Assembly: GCF_000143535.2 (NCBI RefSeq)
Contig: NC_037314.1
Coordinates: 1,550,001-1,614,000 of the forward strand
Direction: 5' to 3'
DNA from: Botrytis cinerea B05.10
Lineage: Eukaryota; Ascomycota; Leotiomycetes; Helotiales; Sclerotiniaceae
Length of the DNA: 64,000 nt
The position numbers and the translations under genes were made by a program. Shown here one piece after another: positions 23,209 through 34,676 of this stretch. The notes beneath the pieces are model-generated. The model did not search any database. It was not told where the DNA came from and saw nothing but the letters and a program-made list of their open reading frames with translations. The stretch's first letter is position 1. The number at the start of each line of letters is the position of its first letter.

Positions 23209-23891
23209 ATGGCTTCATTCATCAAACCATCCGTCATTAGGCAGACTTGCCTCGCTGCGTCGAAGCGCAATTTCTCTACGAAGATCCCCTCCAGCTTCCC
23301 CGCAATCAACAAGCCCGCTGGACGCAGTACTTTTGTTAGAGATGCATTGCCAGGTTCAATGCGTGTAGCGGCATTCCATGCAAGTGGCAGACAATCAATT
23401 CTACCCCCATTACCTCGTGAGCCTCCCGCTATTGGTATTTCTTAATTCTATTGCTAACTACGTCACAGAATCTATTGATGGAACTTGTATGTTGATCCGC
23501 CCTCGAGCCAACCCACCATAAACTAACAGACTATATAGCAAACGACGCAGCAGCTGTGCCTAAGCCATCCCCATCCCATGGCTCATACCATTGGACATTC
23601 GAGCGTTTAATCGCCGTTGGTCTCGTTCCTCTCACAGTCGCCCCCTTCGTTTCCGGATCATTGAATCCAGCTACCGATGCTCTCCTCTGCGCGGCTATTC
23701 TCATCCACTCACATATTGGTTTCGAGTCGTGTATTACCGATTATTTCCCATCGAAGAGAGTGCCAAAAACTAAAGCGTTCCTTTGGTGGGGCTTGAGGGG
23801 AGCAACTGTTTTGGTTGGAGTTGGATTGTACGAGTTCGAAACAAATGATGTCGGAGTTACTGAGGGTATCAAAAGAATTTGGCGCGCATAA
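23209..23891 (+). CDS. sdhD: succinate dehydrogenase membrane anchor subunit CybS (SDHD)
   Basis: Three exons join in frame: 23209-23416, an 18-nt micro-exon 23469-23486, and 23539-23891, for 192 aa. The N-terminal ~70 residues are a mitochondrial presequence rich in Ser, Arg and Ala. The mature part has HGSYHWTFERLIA, three membrane helices, the heme/quinone region LLIHSHIGFESC and TDYFP (Asp143, Tyr144). SDHD anchors complex II in the inner membrane and helps form the ubiquinone pocket. His132 is present; exchange of this His gives resistance to SDHI fungicides in related plant pathogens, so this allele is the sensitive form. The position match is exact by my count. Confidence 0.95.
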
Positions 23892-25261
23892 GAGGGCAGG
23901 GAGGAGTTTGTATTATTCAAGAATAAGCAGCGTACGCGCAGTGCAATATCAAGGCTGTCAAACACATGCTGCTTCAAGTTCTGTCAAGTGAAATCGCCGT
24001 TTGCCTAGAGTGTCGAGTATTTGTGCAAAAACATACGGGTTCTCGTGGCCTTTATTCAAGCTTGAAAACTGGCAGCAAAGCAAAATATATCAGCTGGAAG
24101 TGATTTTAGCTTTTGAGCCTCTGCCCTATTGCATTGCTCCACGGTAAATGCTAGACCAGCAATGAGTAGCTCACTGCGCTCTACTTCTGTCGATGTGCCT
24201 TTGCATACATCTAGGCATCCGGGCAGCATATCTCCAGTATAGAATACCCCGTGTTGCTACAACTTCGGAAGCCCGACTTAGAGATGTAGAACATGAAGCA
24301 ACATCTCATTCAATCGCTAGCATGTTATACAAAGTTAATCTGTTTGTCTTGATGCGTGTTTATGAAAGGAGCGCAAGAGATCGTTGGAATAAGCGTCAGA
24401 AAACTGACTCGATTCCATTTGCATCATGGAGGTGAAACTCTCGCCCTGTATCTGTTTCCTGGAGTCGCCAAAATCAATCATGAATATATAACAAGCGTTT
24501 TCTGAAATTTACAATGCCCAATCTCACAGTGGGACGCGACTAAAAGCAAGCAAGAAGAGTAGAAAAAAATTAGGGTACGAACAACGTGATTAAATTGGGG
24601 GTAGCAAAACTCAAAAAATTGAAATCATATGGTGTGGACGATCCTGTTTCCAATTCAAACCAGACGAGCTGAGTTCTTCAATCAACAAGCTCTTCGGATG
24701 TTAAGCAGCGGTCCCGTTTGAGGGGATGTGAAGACCCAGTGCGTTACCACTAAGCCATCTGGAATTTGTTTCTTGGTGAAGTAATTTGGGCTGTTTGTAT
24801 TTATATAGTTAAGCGAAGAGCCTCACTTTTATATGTCTTGTCACTGTGTACCTCTGCTAGTAGTATTAGGCCTAAGCCCGCACTGCCTCATGCAATACTG
24901 AGCCACAGTAAGAACTCAATTTCATCGTACTCTCATCGACTAAGTTTCCAATTTGTGCTCACCATTACAGTATTTTTGACAACTTCCCTATTAGCAAAAC
25001 AAAATTATGCCTCAAAATAGAGTATGCAGATTGTTGACTTGGGTTTCAACTTGAGAAGAGAAGAAACTAATGTGGCTCTAGCTCCCTCCTTTAACCCGTC
25101 TAACCCCCACTCCATTCCAACGTCTTTCTCCATTTCCCATAGAATCCCTCACCACCAATAAAAATATCGAATACGATTGGTATGGAGGTTTTGATCATCG
25201 GAAAATAATTACTGATGCGACTTCTTTCCTCTCTTCTCACATTTCCCTCTCAGCTTCATGC
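23892..25261. other. intergenic with a tRNA-like segment
   Basis: A 1.4-kb gap without a supported gene. Its only structured item is the tRNA-like stretch at 24701-24764 described separately. Open frames at 24193-24435 and 24766-25020 show no motif. Confidence 0.45.
24701..24764 (-). other. tRNA-like segment, possible SINE head or tRNA relic
   Basis: On the minus strand an A-box-like TGGCTTAGTGG (complement of 24747-24757) is followed by TAACGCACTGGGTCTTCACATCCC and a CTCAAAC loop flanked by CCC and GGG. This gives a D-arm-like and a T-arm-like element but no full acceptor stem, and the anticodon arm does not pair well. A real tRNA gene is unlikely; a tRNA-derived relic is possible. Confidence 0.3.
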
Positions 25262-25819
25262 ATGTCCTTTACCCTTTCCGATTTCTTCAATATCGCTCGG
25301 AAATACTGTACTGAGCACGAAAGAATTCCAACCGAGGCCTGTTGGTTTACAATCCGTCTTACCAAACCAAGTGATGTGTTTGTAATGCCTAGATGGCATC
25401 AAGATGGGAGGATGTTCGACTGCACCTGTCTTCATCCTCGTTCTGAACACGAAAACGAGGGTTCCAGCAGCGAGACTAGGAAAGAAAAGGCAATTCATAG
25501 TAAATACGCTGCCACACTCCTCGGCCCTTGTACTCGACTGCTTCCAGAGACTTCTCTTGTTAGAAGTACTCTGGTTGAGGTGGCAGGTTTGAGTTATGAA
25601 GAAGAAAGGATTCAATTGGCAAAGCGGTTTGAGAACGAAGAATGCGTTAGTTTAGTGGTGGGAGATGTAATACGGTTTACTTGGGGAGATGAAGATTCAC
25701 CTGTTCATTCGGAGCCAGATATCAGTTGCAGTGATAGAGTGTTTGTTAGTTTGATGTTTGGCAGTAAAGAGGAGCTTAGAGACATGTGCAAGTTGCGGGA
25801 TATGGAATTTAAAGAGTAA
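25262..25819 (+). CDS. conserved fungal protein, function unknown
   Basis: Single-exon frame of 185 aa starting MSFTLSDFFNIARK. I know similar fungal proteins only as uncharacterised. Landmarks are W.TIRLTKPSD.FVMPRWHQDGRMF with a His-x-Asp pair, KYAATLLGPCTRLLP, then FTWGDEDSPVHSEPD and DRVFVSLMFGS. A His-x-Asp early, a Tyr/Thr centre and a late His and Arg recall 2-oxoglutarate/Fe(II) oxygenase folds, but I cannot show that fold. Cys residues are scattered. The start could be an upstream exon; none is seen. An unusually AT-rich promoter precedes it. Confidence 0.72.
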   Translation: MSFTLSDFFNIARKYCTEHERIPTEACWFTIRLTKPSDVFVMPRWHQDGRMFDCTCLHPRSEHENEGSSSETRKEKAIHSKYAATLLGPCTRLLPETSLVRSTLVEVAGLSYEEERIQLAKRFENEECVSLVVGDVIRFTWGDEDSPVHSEPDISCSDRVFVSLMFGSKEELRDMCKLRDMEFKE

Positions 25820-26218
25820 AAGAAGTTTCTCACATTAAAGAGTCAACGACGCTTTTTATTCAGGCCCACTTCACTTTGTCAAAACTGCTCTTTGTTCTCG
25901 ATACGTACAAAAAGGCGGCGAGACTGAGAAAGCAGATAGAGCTGAAGGATATGCCGGGCCTTTGTGTTCGTTGAAAGACCCTATGATCCTCTTTTATTTT
26001 TGAGAAGAAGTAAAGAAAGATGAGACATGCAATAAGTAAACAAGGTGCACATCATTATCATATCAGGTGATTTAGTTTTTTTGTTGTGATTGTCATATGT
26101 ATTAAACTATAGAATCAGGAGCTGATTTAACCCTCACCTCAACTCTCAGTAGTCACCACGACCTAAACTCCATACTCCTATCCAAAGTTTAAATACGCAA
26201 TCAATGTGAGGCGAGGCT

Positions 26219-27079
26219 TCAAGTAACACGCTTCTGTTTCTTATTCGATCTTCCGAGCATTGCAGATCTAGAATTAGAAGTAGAAGCCTCGAGAGTCTGT
26301 TCATTTCCCTGGGTTTGTCTGTTGGGGTTACTAACTGCTTCGATCTGGGATTCTGAGATTGAGATAGAAGTAATTTGTTGTGCCGGGCTTCCGAGTTGGC
26401 GTTTTCGGGATTCGGCGACATTGGGGCTCGGCTGAGTTTCTCGGCGTGGGGGTTGAATGATGAGAATGCCATGTTCATCTAATTCTTCTTCTTCTTCTTC
26501 ATCTTTTTCACCGTGTACAAATTCTTGTGCTCGTCCCATCCAAATATCGGTCATTATCGTTTCATCTCCACTCTCAGAACCTGGAGTCTGTAGGCCAGTT
26601 TCATGATCTTGATCATCCATATTCACAGACTCGGTACGCGTATGCCAAAGTTGCATGTTAACTTGTATTTTGGCTTCTATTCCCTTCGGAAGCTTTGGGA
26701 GCGAGAGGTCGAATCCGGAGAAGATAGCTTTGGTGGTGCACTGGAGGAGGGATTCCTAGTTCTTTAGTCAGAAGAGTTTGACCATGCGGACCATAAGTAG
26801 TTCGAGATGATGCACAGATACAGAAGATCAAGTATAAGATTAGAGGCGAAGGAAGAAATTCTTAAAGCGGGCTAAATGACTTACCAATTCGGGGCCTCCA
26901 TTTGTCGCATTCAATTTCGGTTCAATAGCAGCTAATTCCCTGGCTTGGTCCCTCCGACGGGCAATACGTGATTGATTCTCGACGAAAGCAACGATTCCCT
27001 CTTTAGTAGTGGGCTTTTCTACACCGGCAGCTTTGAGATGCGCCAAAAGCTCTTTGACGGTGAGCTTGTGGAGATCCAT
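26219..27079 (-). CDS. SAP-domain nuclear protein
   Basis: Two exons join in phase 0: 27079-26885 and 26755-26219, for 243 aa, with a 129-bp intron. Residues 1-36 are a SAP motif: LHKLTVKELLAHLKAAGVEK..TKEGIVAF, the helix-turn-helix that binds AT-rich or scaffold DNA. A basic helix (RIARRRDQARELAAIEP) follows. The rest is acidic (EKDEEEEEELDEH) then Ser/Gln-rich, and ends with a basic cluster (RSNKKQKRVT) that could serve as a nuclear localisation signal. It resembles SAP proteins of RNA export or chromatin. The specific role is unknown. Confidence 0.78.
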
Positions 27080-28668
27080 GCTACTTGCTGATATTTTGTG
27101 GTGCGAGTTGAAAGGGGGAAGGGGAAGGGGATTTTGTAATTAATTCTTTGTTGGTTGAATGAATGTATGAATTTTGGGGATTGAATATGCTGTATGCTGC
27201 AGATTGAAATCAAAATGGGAATTTGCTTGTTCTTAAATAGATAGGTGAATGAGAACGCCGCAAAGTTAGCGTTCTCGTGAGTTCTATACAGTGCTGTAGA
27301 GGTGAATTCGCCGCATTGAAGAGAGCCAATGAGATGAGATAAAATGCCACAAATAAATCGAGTGGAGTTGATTTCTGGTGATTTGAAACTTTAGAGTTGA
27401 CTCATAACACTAGGAGAGGTGAAATAGCAAGTCTTTGCTTGGAGACTATCTAGCAGCTGATGTGTTGAGGACTCTTTCCCTATATATAGAACTTAAGAAC
27501 CATGGACTTTTTGATTAGTAGAAGGGAATATTCAATCTTGTAAGGGGAGTAGTCAAGTAAATAACTGCACTAAGAATCTATGATTCCAAGAAAGAGACAT
27601 CGCATTTAGAGGTGGTTACTAAAACACGATGCACATTTGGATCTTTCTGCAATACCTATCGAAGATATTCTATCCTAAAATCAAATATTAAGAATCACCG
27701 GCATCAATGTCTTTTCTTCTTTTAAAAGAGTAAAATCACGTTTTCATACGCTCACCGTATCACTCTGGGTTGATTTGACTTGCCACGATCCGCAACACCT
27801 TGCAGCAGCCTCACATATAGCATCATAAACACTTACACTTGTTTCAACAATGCACCAGAATTCAGTGGTATCACTGCTGTAATATTATTGAATAGATCTA
27901 AGTTATTATATCATGACAGTTAAATTACCATGTATGATTCATTTTTCCTTGTTCAAACACAGTAAACTACTCAAGTAGATTTCATCTCAATCAAGTTCTA
28001 AGCGAGAAAAAGGCTAATTCAACAAGACTAATTCCATCTATCTACCACCTCAAACCACAAACATGTGTGAATAAGCTGATCTAATCCATGAAATAGAAAG
28101 ATAGAATCAAAGACATTGATATCTGATCGTAGTACTTTCACTTGACTCATCCAAACTCCATTTGCAAAAGGGATTTTACAATCAACTCAACCCCCTTTTC
28201 TCATCTCAATACCACTGTAATCTAGAATAGTCTAGAGAACAGCAACTCCAATTATGATTTACTAACCCATAATGACGACTTTCAAAAGTACCTAAAAGTG
28301 CACAATATCATCTCAACATTGTTGATCCACAACAAAGTTCATCACCCGGCCGAAGTCTAGAGCGACTAGTCTTTCCATAACTAGGTCCTCTTCAACTTTT
28401 TCTAATCAACTTCTTAACACACCACACCACAACATCCCAACCTACAAACAACCATTTCAAGAAAAGTAAGTCTTTTTCTTCTAGCCATATGATTACTTGA
28501 TATTCTTCTAAGTGATTATTGAAAAAACTTTTTCTTATCACAAGTAAAAGGTCCACACTCCTTCGTACTCGTTCATTTAATTCTCATAATGTATGCTCTG
28601 TACTGTAGTTTACTAACGGAAAACAAATTATAGTTCACACAACCACAAACTTTCAACGCCTACTCAGA
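27080..28668. other. divergent promoter region with a 5' UTR intron
   Basis: 1.6 kb between the SAP gene (minus) and the acidic protein gene (plus). Near the end, GTAAGT at 28466 and TTATAG at 28631-28633 frame a 168-bp candidate 5' UTR intron; the following 35 bp lead to the ATG at 28669. CACACCACACCACAACATCCC-type pyrimidine/CA-rich DNA precedes the donor, like a fungal transcription start. The rest is AT-rich and shows no gene. Confidence 0.5.
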
Positions 28669-29321
28669 ATGGCAGACCCCTCCCCTTCAAAAGTCTTGGA
28701 TCAAATGGAAATCGATGCTCTCTCCGACACCGCTACCCTCGATTTCACCTCCTCCGACTCCACCTCCTCCGAAAACTCCTCTCCCACCAACGTAGCCGCC
28801 GCAGCCGCACTCCCACAATCGACAAGCAACTGGGACGAAATGATCGCTGCCTATCAAGCCAGAAGAGATAGAGAGTACCACTACAACACCATCCCCGTTC
28901 TCGACTTTCTCCTCCATCTCCGCGAGCGTGGTATCCAACCATCTTTCCGAAACGCATTAGTCGCTATGGCTCTTATCGATGATGAGAACCGCGCTTTGGC
29001 TCACCAAAACTTTCTCTTCATGCCTGGTACTGCTCACTGCTTTGTTGCTGAGCATTCTAATCTCGATTACGAGGAAGATTATACAGACAACGAAGCTGGT
29101 GATGTTTTACCAGGTCACCATGCTCAGGTTGATGATGATCAATCTGGTAATGATCAGGTTGATCAGGCGGATATGATGGATGTTGAACAATCAGAGGTTT
29201 CCGTAAGTCACATCTTATGCTTGAATCAAATGGTACGAACAGCGAACGAACAACTTACTGATACTTGAACACACAGCCCGAAAACTCTGCTCAACACCAT
29301 GAAACTGCCGAGGAGCTTTAG
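28669..29321 (+). CDS. acidic protein of unknown function
   Basis: Two exons join in phase 0: 28669-29202 and 29277-29321, for 192 aa. The first 45 residues are Ser/Thr/Asp-rich, then a short Ala tract. The middle (WDEMIAAYQARRDREYHYNTIPVLDFLLHLRERGIQP) is the only ordered-looking part; it may be a helical interaction module. The C-terminal half is strongly acidic (DYEEDYTDNEAGD, DDDQSGNDQVDQADMMDVEQ). The second exon gives just PENSAQHHETAEEL. No known domain recognised. Good coding character from an ATG in context and clean splice sites, so I call it real. Charge suggests a nuclear or chromatin-linked role, which is only a guess. Confidence 0.68.
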
Positions 29322-29781
29322 ATCCTCACTTCCAACAACCAATCCCATTGGTTTGAGAGAAACCCATACATCCTCGAGCTTTCATTTTGGATTGAGCCTA
29401 TTTTCGTGGGGCCAACGGTTCGAGCAATTCAGGAGCTTTGTTTATGGATATGGTCACTTCTCACATGCTATGAATATGGAATTGATAGTTACCATTGGGA
29501 TCAACGGGAGAAACACCTTTTCATGGCGTATACACTGGCGCAATTGAGGTTGTTTTGTTATCTAATATAAGGAGCTCATGCACCCCAAATGCGGGGGATC
29601 TACATGCATCTACCATTAGCGGCACTACTAGTCTAGCAGTTCTACTAGCCATAAATTGAGTTTAGATCCACACCATTGACCCAGTTTCTTGAATGTGGCA
29701 AAGCATATATCAAATCATGACATAAGAACGATAAGACCATACTCGAGAACCTCCAAACACATCCGCAACCATGAAGATGAA

Positions 29782-30627
29782 ATGAAATGGCACGAAAATC
29801 TCCGACCGAAAATGAATCACAGTCACAATCATAATCCCGATGCTCTAATAGTCGCTCGCTATCATAAGACGAATTCGGATTCATGTGCAACACCGATATG
29901 GACTGGGATCTTCGATCCTTCTTTTCGGGTCTTGATACTTCCTCGATATCTGGGTGTGCAGACGGCGATTATACCCATTCCCTCTTCTCGGCGCATAACG
30001 AGTTTGGAGTACGAACACGAACAACAGAAACAGCGAGAACAACAACGAGAACAACAGCGAGAACAGCAGCGAGAACAGCAGCGAGAACAGCAGCGAGAAC
30101 AGCAGCGAGAAGAGCAGCAAGAAAAACAACAATCCAAAGAATCTGAATCCCAAAACACCCTCTCGAGCCCGAGTCCCATACCAAGCATTGATAGTTTTTG
30201 TTCCTATTCCTATTCCTGCTCTTCTGAATCCTCGCATTCCGTACCTCGTACAAGTAGTTCTTCATCCGATTCATCATATACCTCAACTTCCCCAACTGCA
30301 GAAAACACCCATCCCCAAGCCACCCATCCCAGCATCAACATTCCAGAAGAACAATCTCTCTATATCCCGCAGCTGTCTCCGGCAAGACTCGCAAGTCCAG
30401 ACCACTTCTCCGAAATACCAGAAACGCCGACCTGGACTTCGACTCCCAAGCCCTCGTTAGACATGTTCTCGGATTCGGATTCGGATTCGGATTCAGACTG
30501 CGATGATGATGATTATGACGATGCCATTGACGATAACGATGAGTTTCAACCGGTAATAAAAGATCACGGAGAGGAAGATTCGGCAATATGTGATCTCATG
30601 GAGGGATTTCGCAAGATGAGTATTTGA
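29782..30627 (+). CDS. low-complexity Gln/Arg/Glu and Ser-rich protein
   Basis: Open frame of about 281 aa. The frame extends further upstream without an ATG; the first in-frame ATG is at 29782. Residues ~108-155 are a (REQQ)n run encoded by a 12-bp tandem repeat, then comes a Ser-rich stretch, a (DS)n run (FSDSDSDSDSD) and an Asp-rich tail ending FRKMSI. The end (EIPETPTWTSTPKPSLDMF) looks like ordinary protein. The frame is coherent over almost 1 kb, but low complexity could make this chance. No domain is recognised. Confidence 0.45.
   Translation: MKWHENLRPKMNHSHNHNPDALIVARYHKTNSDSCATPIWTGIFDPSFRVLILPRYLGVQTAIIPIPSSRRITSLEYEHEQQKQREQQREQQREQQREQQREQQREQQREEQQEKQQSKESESQNTLSSPSPIPSIDSFCSYSYSCSSESSHSVPRTSSSSSDSSYTSTSPTAENTHPQATHPSINIPEEQSLYIPQLSPARLASPDHFSEIPETPTWTSTPKPSLDMFSDSDSDSDSDCDDDDYDDAIDDNDEFQPVIKDHGEEDSAICDLMEGFRKMSI
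30029..30112. repeat. 12-bp tandem repeat, GAACAGCAGCGA-type
   Basis: About seven copies of a 12-bp unit of the form cagcgagaacag, with some aac/acg variants, inside the preceding gene. The unit length is a multiple of three, so copy changes keep frame, and all three plus frames and several minus frames stay open through it. Confidence 0.75.
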
Positions 30628-31382
30628 ACTTTGAAGCAGAAGAGGTTGGAAATTTGGAGGATGGCAAGAGTAAGATTAGTGGAATGAATGGTGGGTAGCA
30701 TGTAAGATCTCTATACTACTGCCTACTGTGGGATACGATACAAAGCGACAGCAAGCAGACAGTACCCCAACGATCCACAACCCCCTCCGATCGCAATTCT
30801 CAATTCCCAATCCGCAACCTCTATCCCATCCATCCAAGCCCTCGCCTCCACGAAGCCAAACCCCTCCTTCTCCCCCTCAACACAGATCTCCACCACAACC
30901 CCCCCGCCTCGAAAAAAAAACAAAAAATACAACACCTCTTTTCAAAGTTTCACATACACACCGATGCACGTACATACATATATCTCAGCGCAGAAGCGAC
31001 AGACACGAGACAGAACGAACAACCCTAGCCGCAAAACGACTCGAAAAATTCAAGTCGAAACCCCGTGCTTAGATATTAACACACTTCACGATGTAGAAAT
31101 AAACAGTTTAGATCTTCGATGTATATATCTCGAGGGAGAGGATTCTAGTGCTCGAGGAAGAGAAAAGAAAAGGGGACAAAAGAGGAGGGATATAGATACT
31201 CCATCCACACCCTCCCCTCCCCTCTCCTCCCTGGAATCAACAAGTAAGAAACGAAACCACTCCACCCACTCACAAAAGATCATCGCCTCACCTCGCCTCG
31301 CATGATCACACATTCCCCTCGATCCCACCATCCCAGATTCCCCACACCAAACCAAACCTCGAGTCTCACCTTCTCTACACAC

Positions 31383-31438
<56 letters not shown>

Positions 31439-32298
31439 CAATCTCTGCATCCCAACCCCCACCCCAGGTAGCGAGTAAGCCCCCTCGTATCCAAATCCAA
31501 ATCCAAATCCATTCAATGTCCATTCAATACCTCCCCCCCCCCTTCTCTCCAATACCTGCGGCACAGAAGCAAACATAAACATAAACATACAATGTTCAAC
31601 ATCCTCCTCGTCCTCCTCATCTCTAATACACAACAATAAACAACAATACAATACCCAAGCATCTTCTCGCCAACTCAAAAATTCATCAAGCCACCAAGTT
31701 TTCCACAGGGCCCGGATGCTTTTTGCGGATACCTGCCCGCCTGTGGTAAGGGGAAGAAGAGGATTCTGATGCATCGCATCGTAGCTCTGATTACAAATCC
31801 ATTTAATACCAAAACTTAATATCAATCAACCCCAACATCAATGAACCAATCAATCAGTCGAGTCAAAAATGCTATAACAATGTGAAAATTCTCTCTATTC
31901 TTTCTAATCAAAAAGAAGAAGTTAAATACTCCACCCTATGCCCTTCTCCAATACATGCCCTTTGTATATCCATACCGATCCCATACCATGCCACCCATGA
32001 AAGATAACCTACATCCTCCAAAAGAGAGGAAGAAAAAGAAAAAAAGTTCCAGCCCAATCCATGCTCACTCATCTAAACTCCTACAATATGCTAATATACA
32101 CTTGCTGCCAAAGGTATTTCGTTGAAAATTCTCATCGCTACGCTGCACTTCAACACCCAAGCTCCTTTCATTCATTTCCCATACCTCGTTTGGGCTTGTC
32201 TGCGTCTCATCCCGCATCCCTCTCCGCTACTATTAAGTATACAGGAATGTTGAAATCCCGTGTTCCTATGTTATCCTCGTGATGAAGATTTAAACCTT
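30628..32298. other. intergenic with a long GA microsatellite
   Basis: 1.7 kb between two convergent genes. It contains C/A-rich DNA around 30800-30960, a (GA)24 array, an AATCCAAATCCAAATCC tract near 31490 and AAACATAAACATAAACATAC near 31575. Both strands carry open frames across the GA array; these are repeat artefacts. Confidence 0.5.
31388..31435. repeat. (GA)24 dinucleotide microsatellite
   Basis: Uninterrupted GA/TC repeat of 48 bp in the convergent intergenic region. Confidence 0.95.
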
Positions 32299-34676
32299 CT
32301 AATCGTCGGAATTTTCTTCCTTTAAAGCAAGATTTTTGAGTCCCGTAATGACCTCAGCATCGGTATCAAGTTTTTGGGGTTGAGGAGTGAGCTGATCATC
32401 TAGTCTGACACCACCCCCTTCTAACTGTGACTCCTCTTCGTAATCGTCATCTTCAATTGCGTTGTCATAGTATTCCTGATCTTGGCCTTCTCCTTCTAAT
32501 AGCATACTTCTCCCCAGACCATCATCCCCCTCTATTGACTCCATCAACAGACTTTCATCCAGACCTTCCTCGTAGTAATTGTCCTCGTCTAAAGACTCGC
32601 GAGAGATATAACTGTCACCCAACTGTTCGTTATCTTCCTCGTCATCCTCGTCATCCTCCTCTTCCTCTTCTCTCTCCTCAAGATCTTTTTCATCACTCTC
32701 AGACCCACTGAAATCGTCAAGCTCAAGGACAGGTTCTCGCCAATATGTGAAGTCAGTGTATTCTTCACCTCCGCTGGTGATGAGGGTGTTGACCGGTGGG
32801 AAGTAATGATCCACAACCTCTCGCATATTCACATAGCTGTATCGTAATTTGTTGAGACTGAGCAAATCTAACGATACTTCTGCGTAACTGTTGATAGTGA
32901 AAATGCGGTTGCTTGGAATACTGACCGAGCGGTATGACAGTGCATCAGTGAGTCTGTTACCGAAACCTGCATAGAATGGTGTGCGATTAGGGCCGAACAA
33001 GTTTTTGATATCTCGTAGACAAGCCATTTTAAAGACTTCTGGCTTTCTGATATAAACTTCTCGTCTCAAAGCTGCGAGCGTTCTATCAGGACTCAAGATG
33101 GTTGGGCCCTTCGGTAAGCGATAATCCTCCTGTACCACACCGTTGAGGTAGGCTCTGGTCGTATCCGCCTGACCGACCGATCGAGAGGTCAAATACATGA
33201 TGTTGTAACCATTGTTAATGATCTCCGTGTAGAGTTTGGCAACTCCAATATGAGTCCAATCTCTTCCGATATAATTCAAAACATGGCCCAAAGCATCTGA
33301 CTTTGTGATGGTTCCATCAATATCAGAAATTACAATAGGAACATCATATCTCCAGAGATACATATTTGCCTGACAAGTTGCTCGGTTGACAGTAAAGCTC
33401 ACAGGATTTGGGCCGGACTTGAGGCCGAGAGCTTTTAATTGATCGCTAGTCAACCGCAAAGTTTTGGCATAGTTTCGATTTGGATCACCAGCAGTTCCAG
33501 TGGGTGTCTTGGGTGGTGTTTGCATTCCCAATGACTCAGAGTCGGCGCGTCGGTGAGTTGGAACGATCGGTGGGTGAAGGATATCACTATCTGTTTCGCT
33601 ACTGTATCCTAAATCCGAAGAAGTATCGGTCGTCAATCCAGACGCATTAATGCCTGCCATTGCCGCCCTCTGACTTGCAGCTTCTTTTGCCTCTTCACTG
33701 CTGTATATCCAAAGGTTTCCGTTCTCATCGGCACCAATGAGAGCACCAATATCATAATTGCCTTCCAATTCTTCTGACAAAACCTTTCGCGCAATAACCT
33801 CTGCCCGAAGAGCATCATCGTCACTACTTTTGTAGCCCGTCATATCCAACATCAAGTCACCGGTTTCGGTGACCTGACTTGGTATGTTTGAGGCTTGAAG
33901 ACGATTCGACAATGCCATCGCCCTTTCTATTGCTTCGCGTGTTGGCAGAGGTGGAGGGCTGTGCGATCTTTCAGTGAAAACATCCGATTGTCCATCGACA
34001 GCTGCAACAGTGGGTGTCATGGACCGTGTTTGCCTATCTCGTTCCGTCAAATCGCTAATGTTCGTGCGAGCCGAAGATGACAAGAATTCGTCTGTATGGC
34101 TCCGTTGAACGCCCGAACAATCTCCAGAGAGCTCTGAAGATATCGATGGTGGTGTCAAAGCACCTATTCTAGTCAGTAAAGAAGATTTGGAGATAATCTT
34201 GGCAGCTTACTGAGATTACTTTGCCTCCTAGGATATGGGCCTCCCGCAGATTTTGTAAAACTGTCTGATCTTAGACTTTTATGGCCCATATCTAATGCTA
34301 GGAAGTCAGGTTCCGACAGACTTGCCGGGTGCGCACCCGACGCTGGCAATGGCGGACTGGAAACTGGCGAAACCAGAGGTGACGTCTGCATAGCTTCTGG
34401 AATATTATCACTGGTCTCGAACACGAAGAATGCCTCTCCCCCTTCTCCCAACTTCATGGCATAATCTTGTTTGACATCGTTGACTCTAAATTCGACCTTC
34501 TTCTCGTATGGCCGAAGGAGAGAGAACTTCCCGAAGCGAACGTGAAATGGTGAACATGCCAATGACCCATCTTCCTGCTCAACGACTATAACATCGATTG
34601 CTCCGCTGAGCGTTGCTGGATTTATCGAATTCCAGGTTTTCGAAACGGAACCGCTGATACTTCGCACGTACTGCAT
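32299..34676 (-). CDS. ned1: lipin-type Mg-dependent phosphatidate phosphatase (Ned1/Pah1)
   Basis: Two exons join in frame: 34676-34211 and 34163-32299, for 776 aa. The N-terminal lipin domain begins MQYVRSISGSVSKTWNSINPATLSGAIDV and contains the CSPFHVRFGKFSLLRP segment. A Ser-rich linker has many S/T-P sites, likely kinase targets. The C-terminal LNS2 domain (about 420-600) has WRYDVPIVISDIDGTITKSDALGH, with catalytic DxDGT at 436-440, and the YLTSRSVGQADTTRAYL block. Lipins dephosphorylate phosphatidic acid to diacylglycerol at the ER/nuclear membrane; in fission yeast Ned1 also shapes the nucleus. The C-terminal ~120 residues are Glu/Asp/Ser-rich, a possible regulatory tail. Confidence 0.95.

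Noticed and set aside
29862..30295. Minus-strand frames rich in Cys, Leu or Val around the CAGCGAGAACAG array
   Set aside because: Repeat-made shadows of the plus-strand frame; low complexity with no normal flanks.
31086..31825. Long minus-strand frames over the GA array (SLSLSLSL type)
   Set aside because: Open only because the TC dinucleotide lacks stops; flanks have no motif.
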